DNA from: Thermoanaerobaculia bacterium
GTDB lineage: Bacteria; Acidobacteriota; Thermoanaerobaculia; Gp7-AA8
Reading direction: 5' to 3'
DNA: 10,909 nucleotides
Assembly: GCA_023700825.1 (NCBI GenBank)
Contig: JAMPYE010000106.1
Coordinates: 1-10,909, forward strand
The notes under the pieces were generated by a model. That model saw only the letters and a program-made list of their open reading frames with translations. It did no database searches and was not told the origin of the DNA. Made by a program: the position numbers and the translations under genes. Below are positions 1-7,302 of this stretch, in pieces (positions within the stretch are counted from its first letter, which is position 1; the number at the start of each line of letters is the position of its first letter).

Positions 1-842
1 CTGTCGACCAGCCGCATGGCGCCGTCCTCTTCGAGCGCCGCGTAGAGCTCGATTCCTTCGGGACGAAACTCGATGCGCCAGTGATAGAGCGTTTCGATCT
101 CCGCGGGATCGGTGCTCATCAGCAGCGAGATGGACTGGTACTTCGTTACGTGATCGGTGGTTGCACCGCCGCTGCTCTCCGTTACACCGAAGCGCACTTT
201 CCAGCCGAGGCCCGGTTCGCAGGGGACGTCGGGAAAGCCGGTCGCGATGACGTTGATCGAATCTTCGGCCGGTCGATGTCCCGGCCCGGGAGTCCCCGCG
301 GAGAACGGAAGCGGATCCTCGAGGGGATCGGTCACCGACGGAACCGGCGTGTACTCGGCGCCGACGACCGGCCCGGCCGCGGGCGTGATGGCGATCTCCC
401 ACCAGTGTCCCGTGGTCTGAAATCGCGACGCCCAGAACGAGACGACCGCCGGACGCGCCGAAGTAATGATCATCGGATTGCGCAGCCGCGCGCTGATGAT
501 CCCCTGGTAGTCGGTGTGCATGATCCCGATGCCCGGCTCGCCGTTTCCTCCGACGACCGAGCCGTTCTGGACGCGTCCGTCCGCGGGGTCGGCTGAGGCC
601 GCGCGGTGGATGTCGGTGTGAAAGCCCTTCCCGGCGCCCGCGACGGCGGGGAACGTCGTGTCGCCGCGCACGTCCCACGAGTCCGCGTCCCACCAGACGG
701 TCGTGCCGTGGTCGCCCGTCGTCGCCGCGTGCGCACCGCGCCAGACGAAGTTCTCGGTGAAGCGTCCGTGCGTGACTTCTCCTGCGAACAGCGACGCCGC
801 AAACGGGAGCGAGAGAACGAAAGGGAAGATGGGTGATTTCAT
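1..842 (-). CDS. Secreted protein of unknown function, C-terminus cut by the window edge
   Basis: An open frame runs from an ATG at 842 to the left edge with no stop, giving 280 complete codons. I do not recognise the family. The first 20 residues (MKSPIFPFVL..., ending AASLFA) look like a Sec signal peptide, with likely cleavage after Ala20, so the product is probably exported. The mature part is rich in Gly, Thr, Trp and aromatic residues (VWW at 49-51, HWW at 146-148), has a Pro-rich stretch around 165-192 and only one visible cysteine (Cys208). This suggests an extracellular beta-sandwich, but that is inference. No catalytic motif was recognised. The start is supported by the signal peptide directly after the ATG; the upstream purine run (AAAGAAG) is only a weak SD. 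The gene lies 129 bp downstream of the Ser/Thr kinase gene on the same strand, and no promoter or terminator is obvious in the gap. A lectin-like or glycan-binding role is possible but unsupported. Confidence 0.8.
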   Translation of the reverse strand, partial: MKSPIFPFVLSLPFAASLFAGEVTHGRFTENFVWRGAHAATTGDHGTTVWWDADSWDVRGDTTFPAVAGAGKGFHTDIHRAASADPADGRVQNGSVVGGNGEPGIGIMHTDYQGIISARLRNPMIITSARPAVVSFWASRFQTTGHWWEIAITPAAGPVVGAEYTPVPSVTDPLEDPLPFSAGTPGPGHRPAEDSINVIATGFPDVPCEPGLGWKVRFGVTESSGGATTDHVTKYQSISLLMSTDPAEIETLYHWRIEFRPEGIELYAALEEDGAMRLVD

Positions 843-961
843 GGCGCTTCTTTCGGTCCGGTGAGTCGTGCGCGGGCCACCGATCATTCCCGACTGTGTC
901 GCTACGGACGATGCAAGCCCGCGGATTCGATCAGGCGAGGCGACCGCCGGAAGCAACGCCG

Positions 962-973
962 GACGGGCCCGTC
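962..973. repeat. 12-bp perfect palindrome across the Ser/Thr kinase stop codon
   Basis: GACGGGCCCGTC is a perfect 12-bp palindrome and overlaps the first bases of the kinase TGA stop (974-972). It has no loop and no following T-tract, so it does not look like an intrinsic terminator. It could be a protein-binding site or chance in GC-rich DNA. Confidence 0.35.
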
Positions 974-3743
974 ACTTCGTTCTTTTCGCTGCTGCCGTGA
1001 GTTGCTGCGTCCAGTTGAGAACGACGGCGCAGCCGCGCACTTCGTCCTCCTCGTTCTCCCCGCGGACGACGGTGATCTGTCGCCCGTCGGGAAGCATGTT
1101 GGCGGGAAACACCTTCAGCTCCGTCGCGTCGAAGACCGTGACGGGCGCGCCGGCCGCGTAAGGCGGCGCCGGTGAAACCGGCAGCGTCACCCCCCGGTTG
1201 ATCGCGTCGAGATACCTGAGGGAACGGCCGTCCGCCGCCCAGACCATGTCACGGCCCCCGGTCGTCGTGAGCTGGATGCCGTTCCCGACGCGGCCGTTCT
1301 CGCCGTAAGGGGCGACGTAGATTTCGCTGCGCCCGGTTTCATCGGACGCCCATGCGAGCAATCTGCCGTCGGGTGAGAGAGCGACGCTGTTCTCGCCCGC
1401 GTGGCTTGCGACGATCGGCTCGATCGTCGCGAGCTCGCCCGACTTCTGCGGAACGACGATGCGAACCACGTCGCTCTTGCGGTCGGCCCCGCGCCGGACG
1501 GCGAGAACCGTGCTGCCGTCGGGAGTCCACCCGCTGAGTCGCAGCCGGTTCTCGTCGGGCGGGACCTTTGCCACACGCGCGGGAGGCGACGCGGCGTCGA
1601 GCTCCTTGATGTAGACGCCGTCGTCATCGTTCCGGCCGCGGCGGACGAATGCGACGCGGAGCCCGTCGCGCGAGATCACGGGAAACAGGATGTCGGCGTC
1701 GGGGATCGCGAAGACGCGGCGGAGCCCCGGGCGCTGGAGCTCTCCGAGCCAGAGCTCGTCGATTCCCTGCCCGTTCGTGATGGTCACGACGAAGCGCTTT
1801 CCGTCGGCAGCTCCCGCGTCGATGAACTGGTAGACACGCCGTTCGTCGGTGAGCGGCGCCAGGTTGCCGGACGGGTCGATCGTCCCCAGGCGGCGCGCCT
1901 CCGCGCTGCGCCCGCCGCGAGAGTAGACCAGCACGCCACTGTCCGAGAGATCGAAGGTCGCGGGCTCGAAGGAGAAGCGGGTGCGGAGTCCGTCCGCAAT
2001 CGGCGCCGGTGATCCCTTCATCGTCATCGATTCCAGATCGAAAGGCGCGGCAAGCAGTGCGTCGCCCCGCGAAAAGACGAGGTGCCCGCTCGGCACGTAG
2101 ACCGGGTTTCCCGCGTCCTCGACGAGCCAGCGGATCTTTCCGGTCGTCAGATCGAGAGCGCCGATCTGATGGAACCAGCCGCGCGCGCCGTAGGAAACCG
2201 ACTGGACGAGCAGGCCGCGGTCTCCCGGAGGCGTGCGCGACCAGATCAGGAGGTTCCCGCGCACGTTGCTCGTGTCGATCTTCAGCAGCACCGAAGGCGT
2301 CCCGCCGTCCTTCGGGATCTTCACGAGGTTCACTCCCTCGGAGAGCGTCAGGTAGTCACCGCTGTTGAGCACCGTGAACGAATCCCACTTCGGATCCATC
2401 GCGCAGAGCGTGAACGGCGGCGCGCTGCCGTCGATCGGCACGCGAAGCAGGTTCACCTGCGGCGCGCCGGGCGCGGGTGGCGCGATGAAGAGTATCCAGC
2501 GACTGTCGTTGGACAGCTGGAATCCCTGCGCGCCTTCCGTGCCCGGAACGGGAGTCATCGCGCCGCCGGAGATCGGGCGGACGTAGACGCGCGCGGGAAG
2601 CTCGGCCGCACCTGCGGCCACGCGAGGCCGTCCCTGCGCAACGATCTTCGTCCCGTCGGGCGTGACGAGGAAGTATTCGAACTTCACGTCTGCCGGAAAG
2701 TTCAAGTCGAGGTTCACGACTCCCGCGGTCGGCCCCGAAGCCTTGTCGCGCGACATGAACCACGCCACGGGAATCGCACCGAGAACGATGCCGAGAATCA
2801 ACGCGGCGAACGCGCGGCGCGCGGTGGCTCCACGCGTCGCCGCCCTTGCCTCGGGCACCGCACGGACGTGTCCGGACGCCGTGCGTCCCGCGAGCGTCTC
2901 GTCGAGCTCGAGGCGCGCGTCGCCGATGTCGCGGAGCCGCTTCCGCGGGTCGCGTTCGAGACAGTGGCCGATCATCGCGCGCGTAGTCACCGGGAGCGCC
3001 GCCGGCAGGCTCTCGAGATCGACGTCGCGGGTCAGTACCGCGGCGAGCGTGTCGGAGATCGTCTCGCCCGTGAAGAGCCGCGAGCCCGACAGCATCTCGT
3101 GCACGACGACGCCGAACGCCCAGATGTCGGCGCGCTTGTCGACCTTCTTCCCGCGCGCCTGCTCGGGGCTCATGTACGCGGCGGTGCCGAGGATCACGCC
3201 CGCGTGCGTCGCGGCGCGGACCATCGTCGGCGAGTTCGAAAGCTCCGGATCACCCTCTTCGACGTCGAGCGCCTTCGCGAGGCCGAAGTCGAGGAGCTTC
3301 ACCTTCCCGTCCTCGCTCAGCTTGATGTTCGCCGGCTTGAGGTCGCGGTGGATGATCCCCTTCTCGTGAGCGGCCTCCAGCGCGTCGGCGATCTGGGCAG
3401 CGATCGGAATCGCATCGTCGACCGGAATCGGGCCGCGCTTGAGCCTGTCGGACAGGTCTTCCCCTTCCGCGAGCTCGAGCACGAGGAACTTGTTCCCGCC
3501 AGCCTCCTCGAGCCCGTAAACCGATGCGATGTGCGGGTGATTCAGCGAAGCGAGCACGCGTGCTTCGCGCTCGAAGCGCGCCAGACGCTCGGGGTCCTTC
3601 GTGAACTCTTCGGGTAGCAGCTTGATCGCCACGTCACGGCCGAGCTTCGTGTCCTTCGCGCGATAGACCTCTCCCATTCCACCCTTTCCGATGGACGAAA
3701 CGATCTCGTAGTGCGCAAGGCGCGCCCCGGATGCGAGTTGCAT
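972..3743 (-). CDS. Transmembrane Ser/Thr protein kinase (PknB-like) with C-terminal TolB/WD40-like beta-propeller
   Basis: This 923-residue protein has a cytoplasmic Hanks-type kinase domain at about 12-280, predicted to phosphorylate Ser/Thr on partner proteins. Visible motifs are the Gly loop GKGGMG (19-24), Lys41 in AIK, Glu60 as likely alpha-C Glu, catalytic HRDLKPAN (132-139, Asp134 and Asn139), DFG (152-154) and SPEQARG (192-198). All key residues are present, so it should be active. A linker leads to one membrane span (about 311-330). The remaining ~590 residues carry PD40-type propeller blades such as TPDG (361-364), SRDG (691-694), TPDG (740-743) and SPDG (790-793), probably a periplasmic sensor. 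The frame stays open upstream to 3932, into the preceding gene, but family members usually begin just before the GARLxxYEI motif, which favours the ATG at 3743. The gene lies 56 bp after a histidine kinase gene on the same strand. The input signal and substrates are unknown. Confidence 0.95.
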   Translation of the reverse strand: MQLASGARLAHYEIVSSIGKGGMGEVYRAKDTKLGRDVAIKLLPEEFTKDPERLARFEREARVLASLNHPHIASVYGLEEAGGNKFLVLELAEGEDLSDRLKRGPIPVDDAIPIAAQIADALEAAHEKGIIHRDLKPANIKLSEDGKVKLLDFGLAKALDVEEGDPELSNSPTMVRAATHAGVILGTAAYMSPEQARGKKVDKRADIWAFGVVVHEMLSGSRLFTGETISDTLAAVLTRDVDLESLPAALPVTTRAMIGHCLERDPRKRLRDIGDARLELDETLAGRTASGHVRAVPEARAATRGATARRAFAALILGIVLGAIPVAWFMSRDKASGPTAGVVNLDLNFPADVKFEYFLVTPDGTKIVAQGRPRVAAGAAELPARVYVRPISGGAMTPVPGTEGAQGFQLSNDSRWILFIAPPAPGAPQVNLLRVPIDGSAPPFTLCAMDPKWDSFTVLNSGDYLTLSEGVNLVKIPKDGGTPSVLLKIDTSNVRGNLLIWSRTPPGDRGLLVQSVSYGARGWFHQIGALDLTTGKIRWLVEDAGNPVYVPSGHLVFSRGDALLAAPFDLESMTMKGSPAPIADGLRTRFSFEPATFDLSDSGVLVYSRGGRSAEARRLGTIDPSGNLAPLTDERRVYQFIDAGAADGKRFVVTITNGQGIDELWLGELQRPGLRRVFAIPDADILFPVISRDGLRVAFVRRGRNDDDGVYIKELDAASPPARVAKVPPDENRLRLSGWTPDGSTVLAVRRGADRKSDVVRIVVPQKSGELATIEPIVASHAGENSVALSPDGRLLAWASDETGRSEIYVAPYGENGRVGNGIQLTTTGGRDMVWAADGRSLRYLDAINRGVTLPVSPAPPYAAGAPVTVFDATELKVFPANMLPDGRQITVVRGENEEDEVRGCAVVLNWTQQLTAAAKRTK

Positions 3744-3753
3744 GGATGCGCAC

Positions 3754-3759
3754 AGTATA
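3754..3759 (-). promoter_or_regulatory. Candidate -10 box for the Ser/Thr kinase gene; near-leaderless start
   Basis: TATACT reads on the minus strand only 10 nt before the ATG at 3743. Initiation about 7 nt downstream of the box would leave a 5' leader of only a few bases. There is no SD-like purine run between the box and the ATG, which fits leaderless or near-leaderless translation. A -35 element is not convincing (CTCCGC at 17-bp spacing). Confidence 0.5.
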
Positions 3760-3799
3760 GCGGCAGGGGAGGGGGAGCGGAGAAAGCAGCGAACGACGA

Positions 3800-6700
3800 C
3801 TAGACCTCGGCGACGACCGCGGGAGCGAGTGTGGCCGGCAGCGAGTGATCGAGCCGCTCTCTCACCTTCTGCGCCAGGGCGCTCGGCGTGAACGGTTTCC
3901 GGAGCAATAGCGCGCCTTCGATCGAGTCGCACAGGCGAGCTTCATCTGCGGTGCCGGCACACATGAAGAGACTCCTGATCCCGGGGTACGCTGCATTCAC
4001 GCGACTGGGCAAGTCGTTCCCGTTCGCGTCCGATACGGCAGCTTCCATCAGCAGCAGGTCGATCGGCTCTGCGCCCAGTGGTTCGATCAAGACGAGGGCC
4101 TCTTCCTCCGTGGCGGCTGCCAGCACGGAGTAGCCGAGGCGGCTCAGCAGCCCGGCTGCCATCTCGCGCAGGCCTCGATCGGCTTCGACGAACAGAATCG
4201 TTTCCGTTCCCGAAGGGAGTCCCGAGGGACGGGGCTGGTCGGTGAGCTGCTCGTTGTCGCGCGCCAGGTAGATCCTCACTGTCGTGCCCTGGCCCGGCAC
4301 GCTGTCGACGGCGATGTGCCCGCCGCTCTGCTTGATGATGCCGTCGCAGGTCGAGAGCCCGAGGCCCGTGCCGTGCCCCACCGCTTTCGTCGTGAAGAAC
4401 GGTTCGAACATGCGCGCCTTCACTGCCGGGCTCATTCCGACGCCGCTGTCCGTAATCGCGATCATCACGAAGTCTCCTGGCGACAACAATGGATCGAGGC
4501 CCGTGGTCTCGTCGTCGGACGTGACGTTTGCGGTCTCCACGGTGAATGTCCCGCCTCCCGGCATGGCGTCGGTGGCGTTCATCGCGAGGTTGACGAGCAC
4601 CTCTTCCAGTTGGCCGGCATCGACCCTCGCGGTGTGAAGGCAGGGATCGAGAACGAGCCGCACGCCCACACCGTTGCTCATGAGGAGATGAAAGGCTGGT
4701 TCCATCGCTCGAATGATTTGATTCAGTTCGAGTCGCTGGAGCCTCAGGCTCTGCTGGCGGCTGTAGGCGAGCAGCTTCCGGGTCAGTCCGCCGGCACGCG
4801 TCGCCGCCTCACCGATCTCCGTCGCGTTGCGTGCGAGAGTGCCTCCCGTGGGTAGCTCCGCCACCAGCAGTTCACTGCGGCCCACGATGGTCGTGAGGAT
4901 GCTGTTGAATTCGTGGGCGACGCCGCCTGCGAGTTTGCCGATCGTCTCCATCTTCTGACTCTGGAACAGCCGAGCCTCCAGTCTCTTTCGTTCGGTCAGA
5001 TCACGGATGATGGTGGAGAAGTAATCAAGCTCTCCATTGGCGCCTCGGTGGGCAAGGATGACCTGGGATGCGGTGATCTCCCGACCACTGCGGTGCAACA
5101 ACGCCACCTCGCCAATCCACGTGCCATCGCGTGCCGCCGCGGGGAGCCCCTCGGTCACCGCCGGGTGCGTCGCGGGATCGGGAAGACAGTCGGCGATCGT
5201 CATTCGGGTGATGTCCTCGCCGGGATTCAACCCGAGCATTTCGCGGCCCGCACGGTTGAGATAGAGCAGACGACCGGAGGGATCGCTGAAGCCCACGAAA
5301 TCAGTCGTCGCTTCGACGATCGCGGCCAGACGGTCCCGCGTCGCTTCGGCCCGCTTGCGCGCTGTGACGTCTTCCACGATCGCCAGCAGAGAGTCGACTC
5401 CGCCATCCGCGCGGCGCACGCATTTCACCGAGATCCTGGTGTCGACGACCGCTCCGTCGCCACGGATGTACCGCTTGTCCAGCGAATAGCCGTCGATCTC
5501 TCCGGCCATGACGCGGTTGAACTGCGCGAGATCGGCAGCCAGGTCGTCCGGATGGGTCAGCTCGGCCCAGTTCCTCCGAAGCAACTCGTCGCGTTCATAG
5601 CCCAGGATCCGGCAGAGCTCGTCGTTCACCTCGAGCAGCCCCTTGGTTGGCGACGTGATGACCATGCCGACCAGTCCGAGCTCGAAGTAGCTGCGGAATC
5701 GCTCCTCGCTCTCCCGCAACATGCTCGTCACGCGCTGCTGTTCAGTGATGTCGGTGGCGATCCCGGTCAGGTTGATCAGCTCCCCCGACGATCCGCGAAC
5801 CTGGAAGGCGCGGGCACGAATCCATCGGATCTCGCCGTCCGGCCGGACGATGCGATACGCAATGTCGAGGTTCGGCTGGTCCGACAAGATTCTGGCGAAC
5901 TCGGCCTGAACGCGTTCCCGATCCTCCTCCACGACGAACGTCGGCCATGCCAAGGGGTTCGCGTGGAGGCTCGCCATGGATCTCCCCCAGATTCGCTCGA
6001 AGCCGGGACTGATATAGCGCAGCTCGCGCAGGTCGGGCGAACGGACCCAGAATGCGTCGTTGATGTGGTCCGCCATCTGGTCGAACAGATCGTTGCGCGC
6101 GCGAAGTGCGTCCTCTGCTTCCTTCAGCTCGGTGATGTCCCGGACCATCACGATGATCCCGATGACCTGTCCCTCGTCGTCGAAGTACGGAACCTTGTCC
6201 ATCTGGATCCATCGCGTGCCATCGGAACGGCGATCCGGCTCGACGACTCCAAGTATCGGGGCTCGCGAGCGAATGATCTGCTGGTCTTCTGCGAAGAACT
6301 CTGCCGCGTCCTCGGGGTAGATCTCGGCCATGGATTGTCCCTCGATTTCCGCGATGGATCTCCCGACCGCCTCCGCGACTCGTTGGTTGACCCGGAGGAT
6401 TCCGTTGTTCGTGTCCTTGACCCAGATCATCGCGGGCATCAGGTCGAAGAGCACCCTCAACTCCGTTTGTTGACGGCGCAAGGTTTCCTCGACACGCTCG
6501 CGCTCTCCGGCTTCGTCGCGCAACGCGTGATTGAGGCGCTCCAGCTCGACCGTTCGTTGCTCGACCCGCGTCTCGAGCTGTTCATTCAGCTCGCGGAGCG
6601 ACTCCGCCGCCTCGAGCCGGTCGCGGATCGCCGTTTCCCGTTCGGCGTTCCAGCGGCGGAGGCTGCGCGCCGCAAAGAGCCAGGCGGCGACGGAGCACGC

Positions 6701-7291
6701 GCCCACGAGCAGTGCGCCCACGAGCGCGAGGAAGCTCGCTCGCCGTTGAGCGCCCGCCTGGTTGGCCAGGCTCCGCCTCGCCGTTCCGACGACCGACTCG
6801 ATGCCATCGACGAACTCCAGCTCGAGCTTCGCGTAGTCGTCACTGAAGATCACTGCGCGTGCCGCGCCCGTGTCGCCCGCTCGAACCATTTCGAACGCGC
6901 GATTCTCCATCTCCACGAGCCGGGCGTTCGACTCGTCGATCTGGACGAAGCTCCGTACCGTCGCGGGGTCGCCCGCCAGCGACTTCAGCTCCGCCAGGGC
7001 GGCCTCGATTCGCGGCTCGAGTCGGCGGAAGCGTTCCTCCCACGTCGCGTCGCCTGTGGTCGCGGCGAGGCGGACGGTGCCGCCTAACGCCTCACCCAGA
7101 TGAAGCATGTCTCCCCGAAGTCGCTCGATTCGAATCGACGCGTCGGTGACCGACTTCGCGTCGTGACTCAGCGTGTGCGTCAGCCAGCCGAACCACGAGA
7201 TCGACAGAACCGTCAGCGCGAATGCCAGCGTGAGCAGCCCGAGCGGGACACGCGTGCCCGCGCTGCGGTTGATGGCCTCCGGCTCTGGCAC
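3800..7291 (-). CDS. Membrane hybrid histidine kinase: two membrane spans, four PAS domains, HisKA-HATPase, degenerate receiver
   Basis: From the GTG start the protein has 1163 residues. In order: membrane span about 15-36, a helical extracytoplasmic sensor (about 42-180, 4-helix-bundle or CHASE3-like), membrane span 185-207, coiled coil 213-279, four PAS domains (about 278-393, 400-520, 528-647, 652-770), HisKA with AHEFN and phosphoacceptor His793, and HATPase with N-box NLAMNATDAM (901-910), DSGVGM (948-953), FEPFFTTK and GTGLGL. It should autophosphorylate in the cytoplasm. The C-terminal receiver (about 1030-1148) keeps Lys1132, but the phosphoacceptor Asp is Glu1083, the second acidic-pocket residue is Ala1037 and the usual Ser/Thr switch is Cys1111, so normal phosphotransfer is unlikely. 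The start is a choice: an in-frame TTG at 7306 overlaps the upstream stop, but GGAGGT at 7300-7295 lies downstream of it and 3-4 nt before the GTG at 7291, so I prefer the GTG. Eleven bp separate it from the preceding kinase gene. Confidence 0.95.
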   Translation of the reverse strand: MPEPEAINRSAGTRVPLGLLTLAFALTVLSISWFGWLTHTLSHDAKSVTDASIRIERLRGDMLHLGEALGGTVRLAATTGDATWEERFRRLEPRIEAALAELKSLAGDPATVRSFVQIDESNARLVEMENRAFEMVRAGDTGAARAVIFSDDYAKLELEFVDGIESVVGTARRSLANQAGAQRRASFLALVGALLVGACSVAAWLFAARSLRRWNAERETAIRDRLEAAESLRELNEQLETRVEQRTVELERLNHALRDEAGERERVEETLRRQQTELRVLFDLMPAMIWVKDTNNGILRVNQRVAEAVGRSIAEIEGQSMAEIYPEDAAEFFAEDQQIIRSRAPILGVVEPDRRSDGTRWIQMDKVPYFDDEGQVIGIIVMVRDITELKEAEDALRARNDLFDQMADHINDAFWVRSPDLRELRYISPGFERIWGRSMASLHANPLAWPTFVVEEDRERVQAEFARILSDQPNLDIAYRIVRPDGEIRWIRARAFQVRGSSGELINLTGIATDITEQQRVTSMLRESEERFRSYFELGLVGMVITSPTKGLLEVNDELCRILGYERDELLRRNWAELTHPDDLAADLAQFNRVMAGEIDGYSLDKRYIRGDGAVVDTRISVKCVRRADGGVDSLLAIVEDVTARKRAEATRDRLAAIVEATTDFVGFSDPSGRLLYLNRAGREMLGLNPGEDITRMTIADCLPDPATHPAVTEGLPAAARDGTWIGEVALLHRSGREITASQVILAHRGANGELDYFSTIIRDLTERKRLEARLFQSQKMETIGKLAGGVAHEFNSILTTIVGRSELLVAELPTGGTLARNATEIGEAATRAGGLTRKLLAYSRQQSLRLQRLELNQIIRAMEPAFHLLMSNGVGVRLVLDPCLHTARVDAGQLEEVLVNLAMNATDAMPGGGTFTVETANVTSDDETTGLDPLLSPGDFVMIAITDSGVGMSPAVKARMFEPFFTTKAVGHGTGLGLSTCDGIIKQSGGHIAVDSVPGQGTTVRIYLARDNEQLTDQPRPSGLPSGTETILFVEADRGLREMAAGLLSRLGYSVLAAATEEEALVLIEPLGAEPIDLLLMEAAVSDANGNDLPSRVNAAYPGIRSLFMCAGTADEARLCDSIEGALLLRKPFTPSALAQKVRERLDHSLPATLAPAVVAEV

Positions 7292-7294
7292 ACG

Positions 7295-7300
7295 ACCTCC
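7295..7300 (-). promoter_or_regulatory. Shine-Dalgarno GGAGGT that decides the start of the large histidine kinase
   Basis: GGAGGT on the minus strand sits in the 11-bp gap after the TGA of the upstream histidine kinase (7305-7303) and just before the GTG at 7291. It argues against the alternative TTG at 7306, and its position suggests translational coupling of the two kinases. The spacing to the GTG is slightly short. Confidence 0.6.
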
Positions 7301-7302
7301 AT

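Noticed and set aside
2082..3617. 511-codon plus-strand frame antisense to the Ser/Thr kinase
   Set aside because: Same cause: an Arg/Val/Glu-rich product without motifs, lying opposite intact kinase motifs.
3744..3932. 63-residue N-terminal extension of the Ser/Thr kinase from a GTG at 3932
   Set aside because: It overlaps the end of the preceding kinase gene, is Arg-rich and includes the TATACT box; the family start is near the GARLxxYEI motif.
4913..7087. 724-codon open frame on the plus strand, antisense to the large histidine kinase
   Set aside because: It is the GC-driven mirror of a real coding frame. Its product is rich in Arg, His, Asp and Leu with no domain, while the minus strand carries full PAS and kinase motifs.
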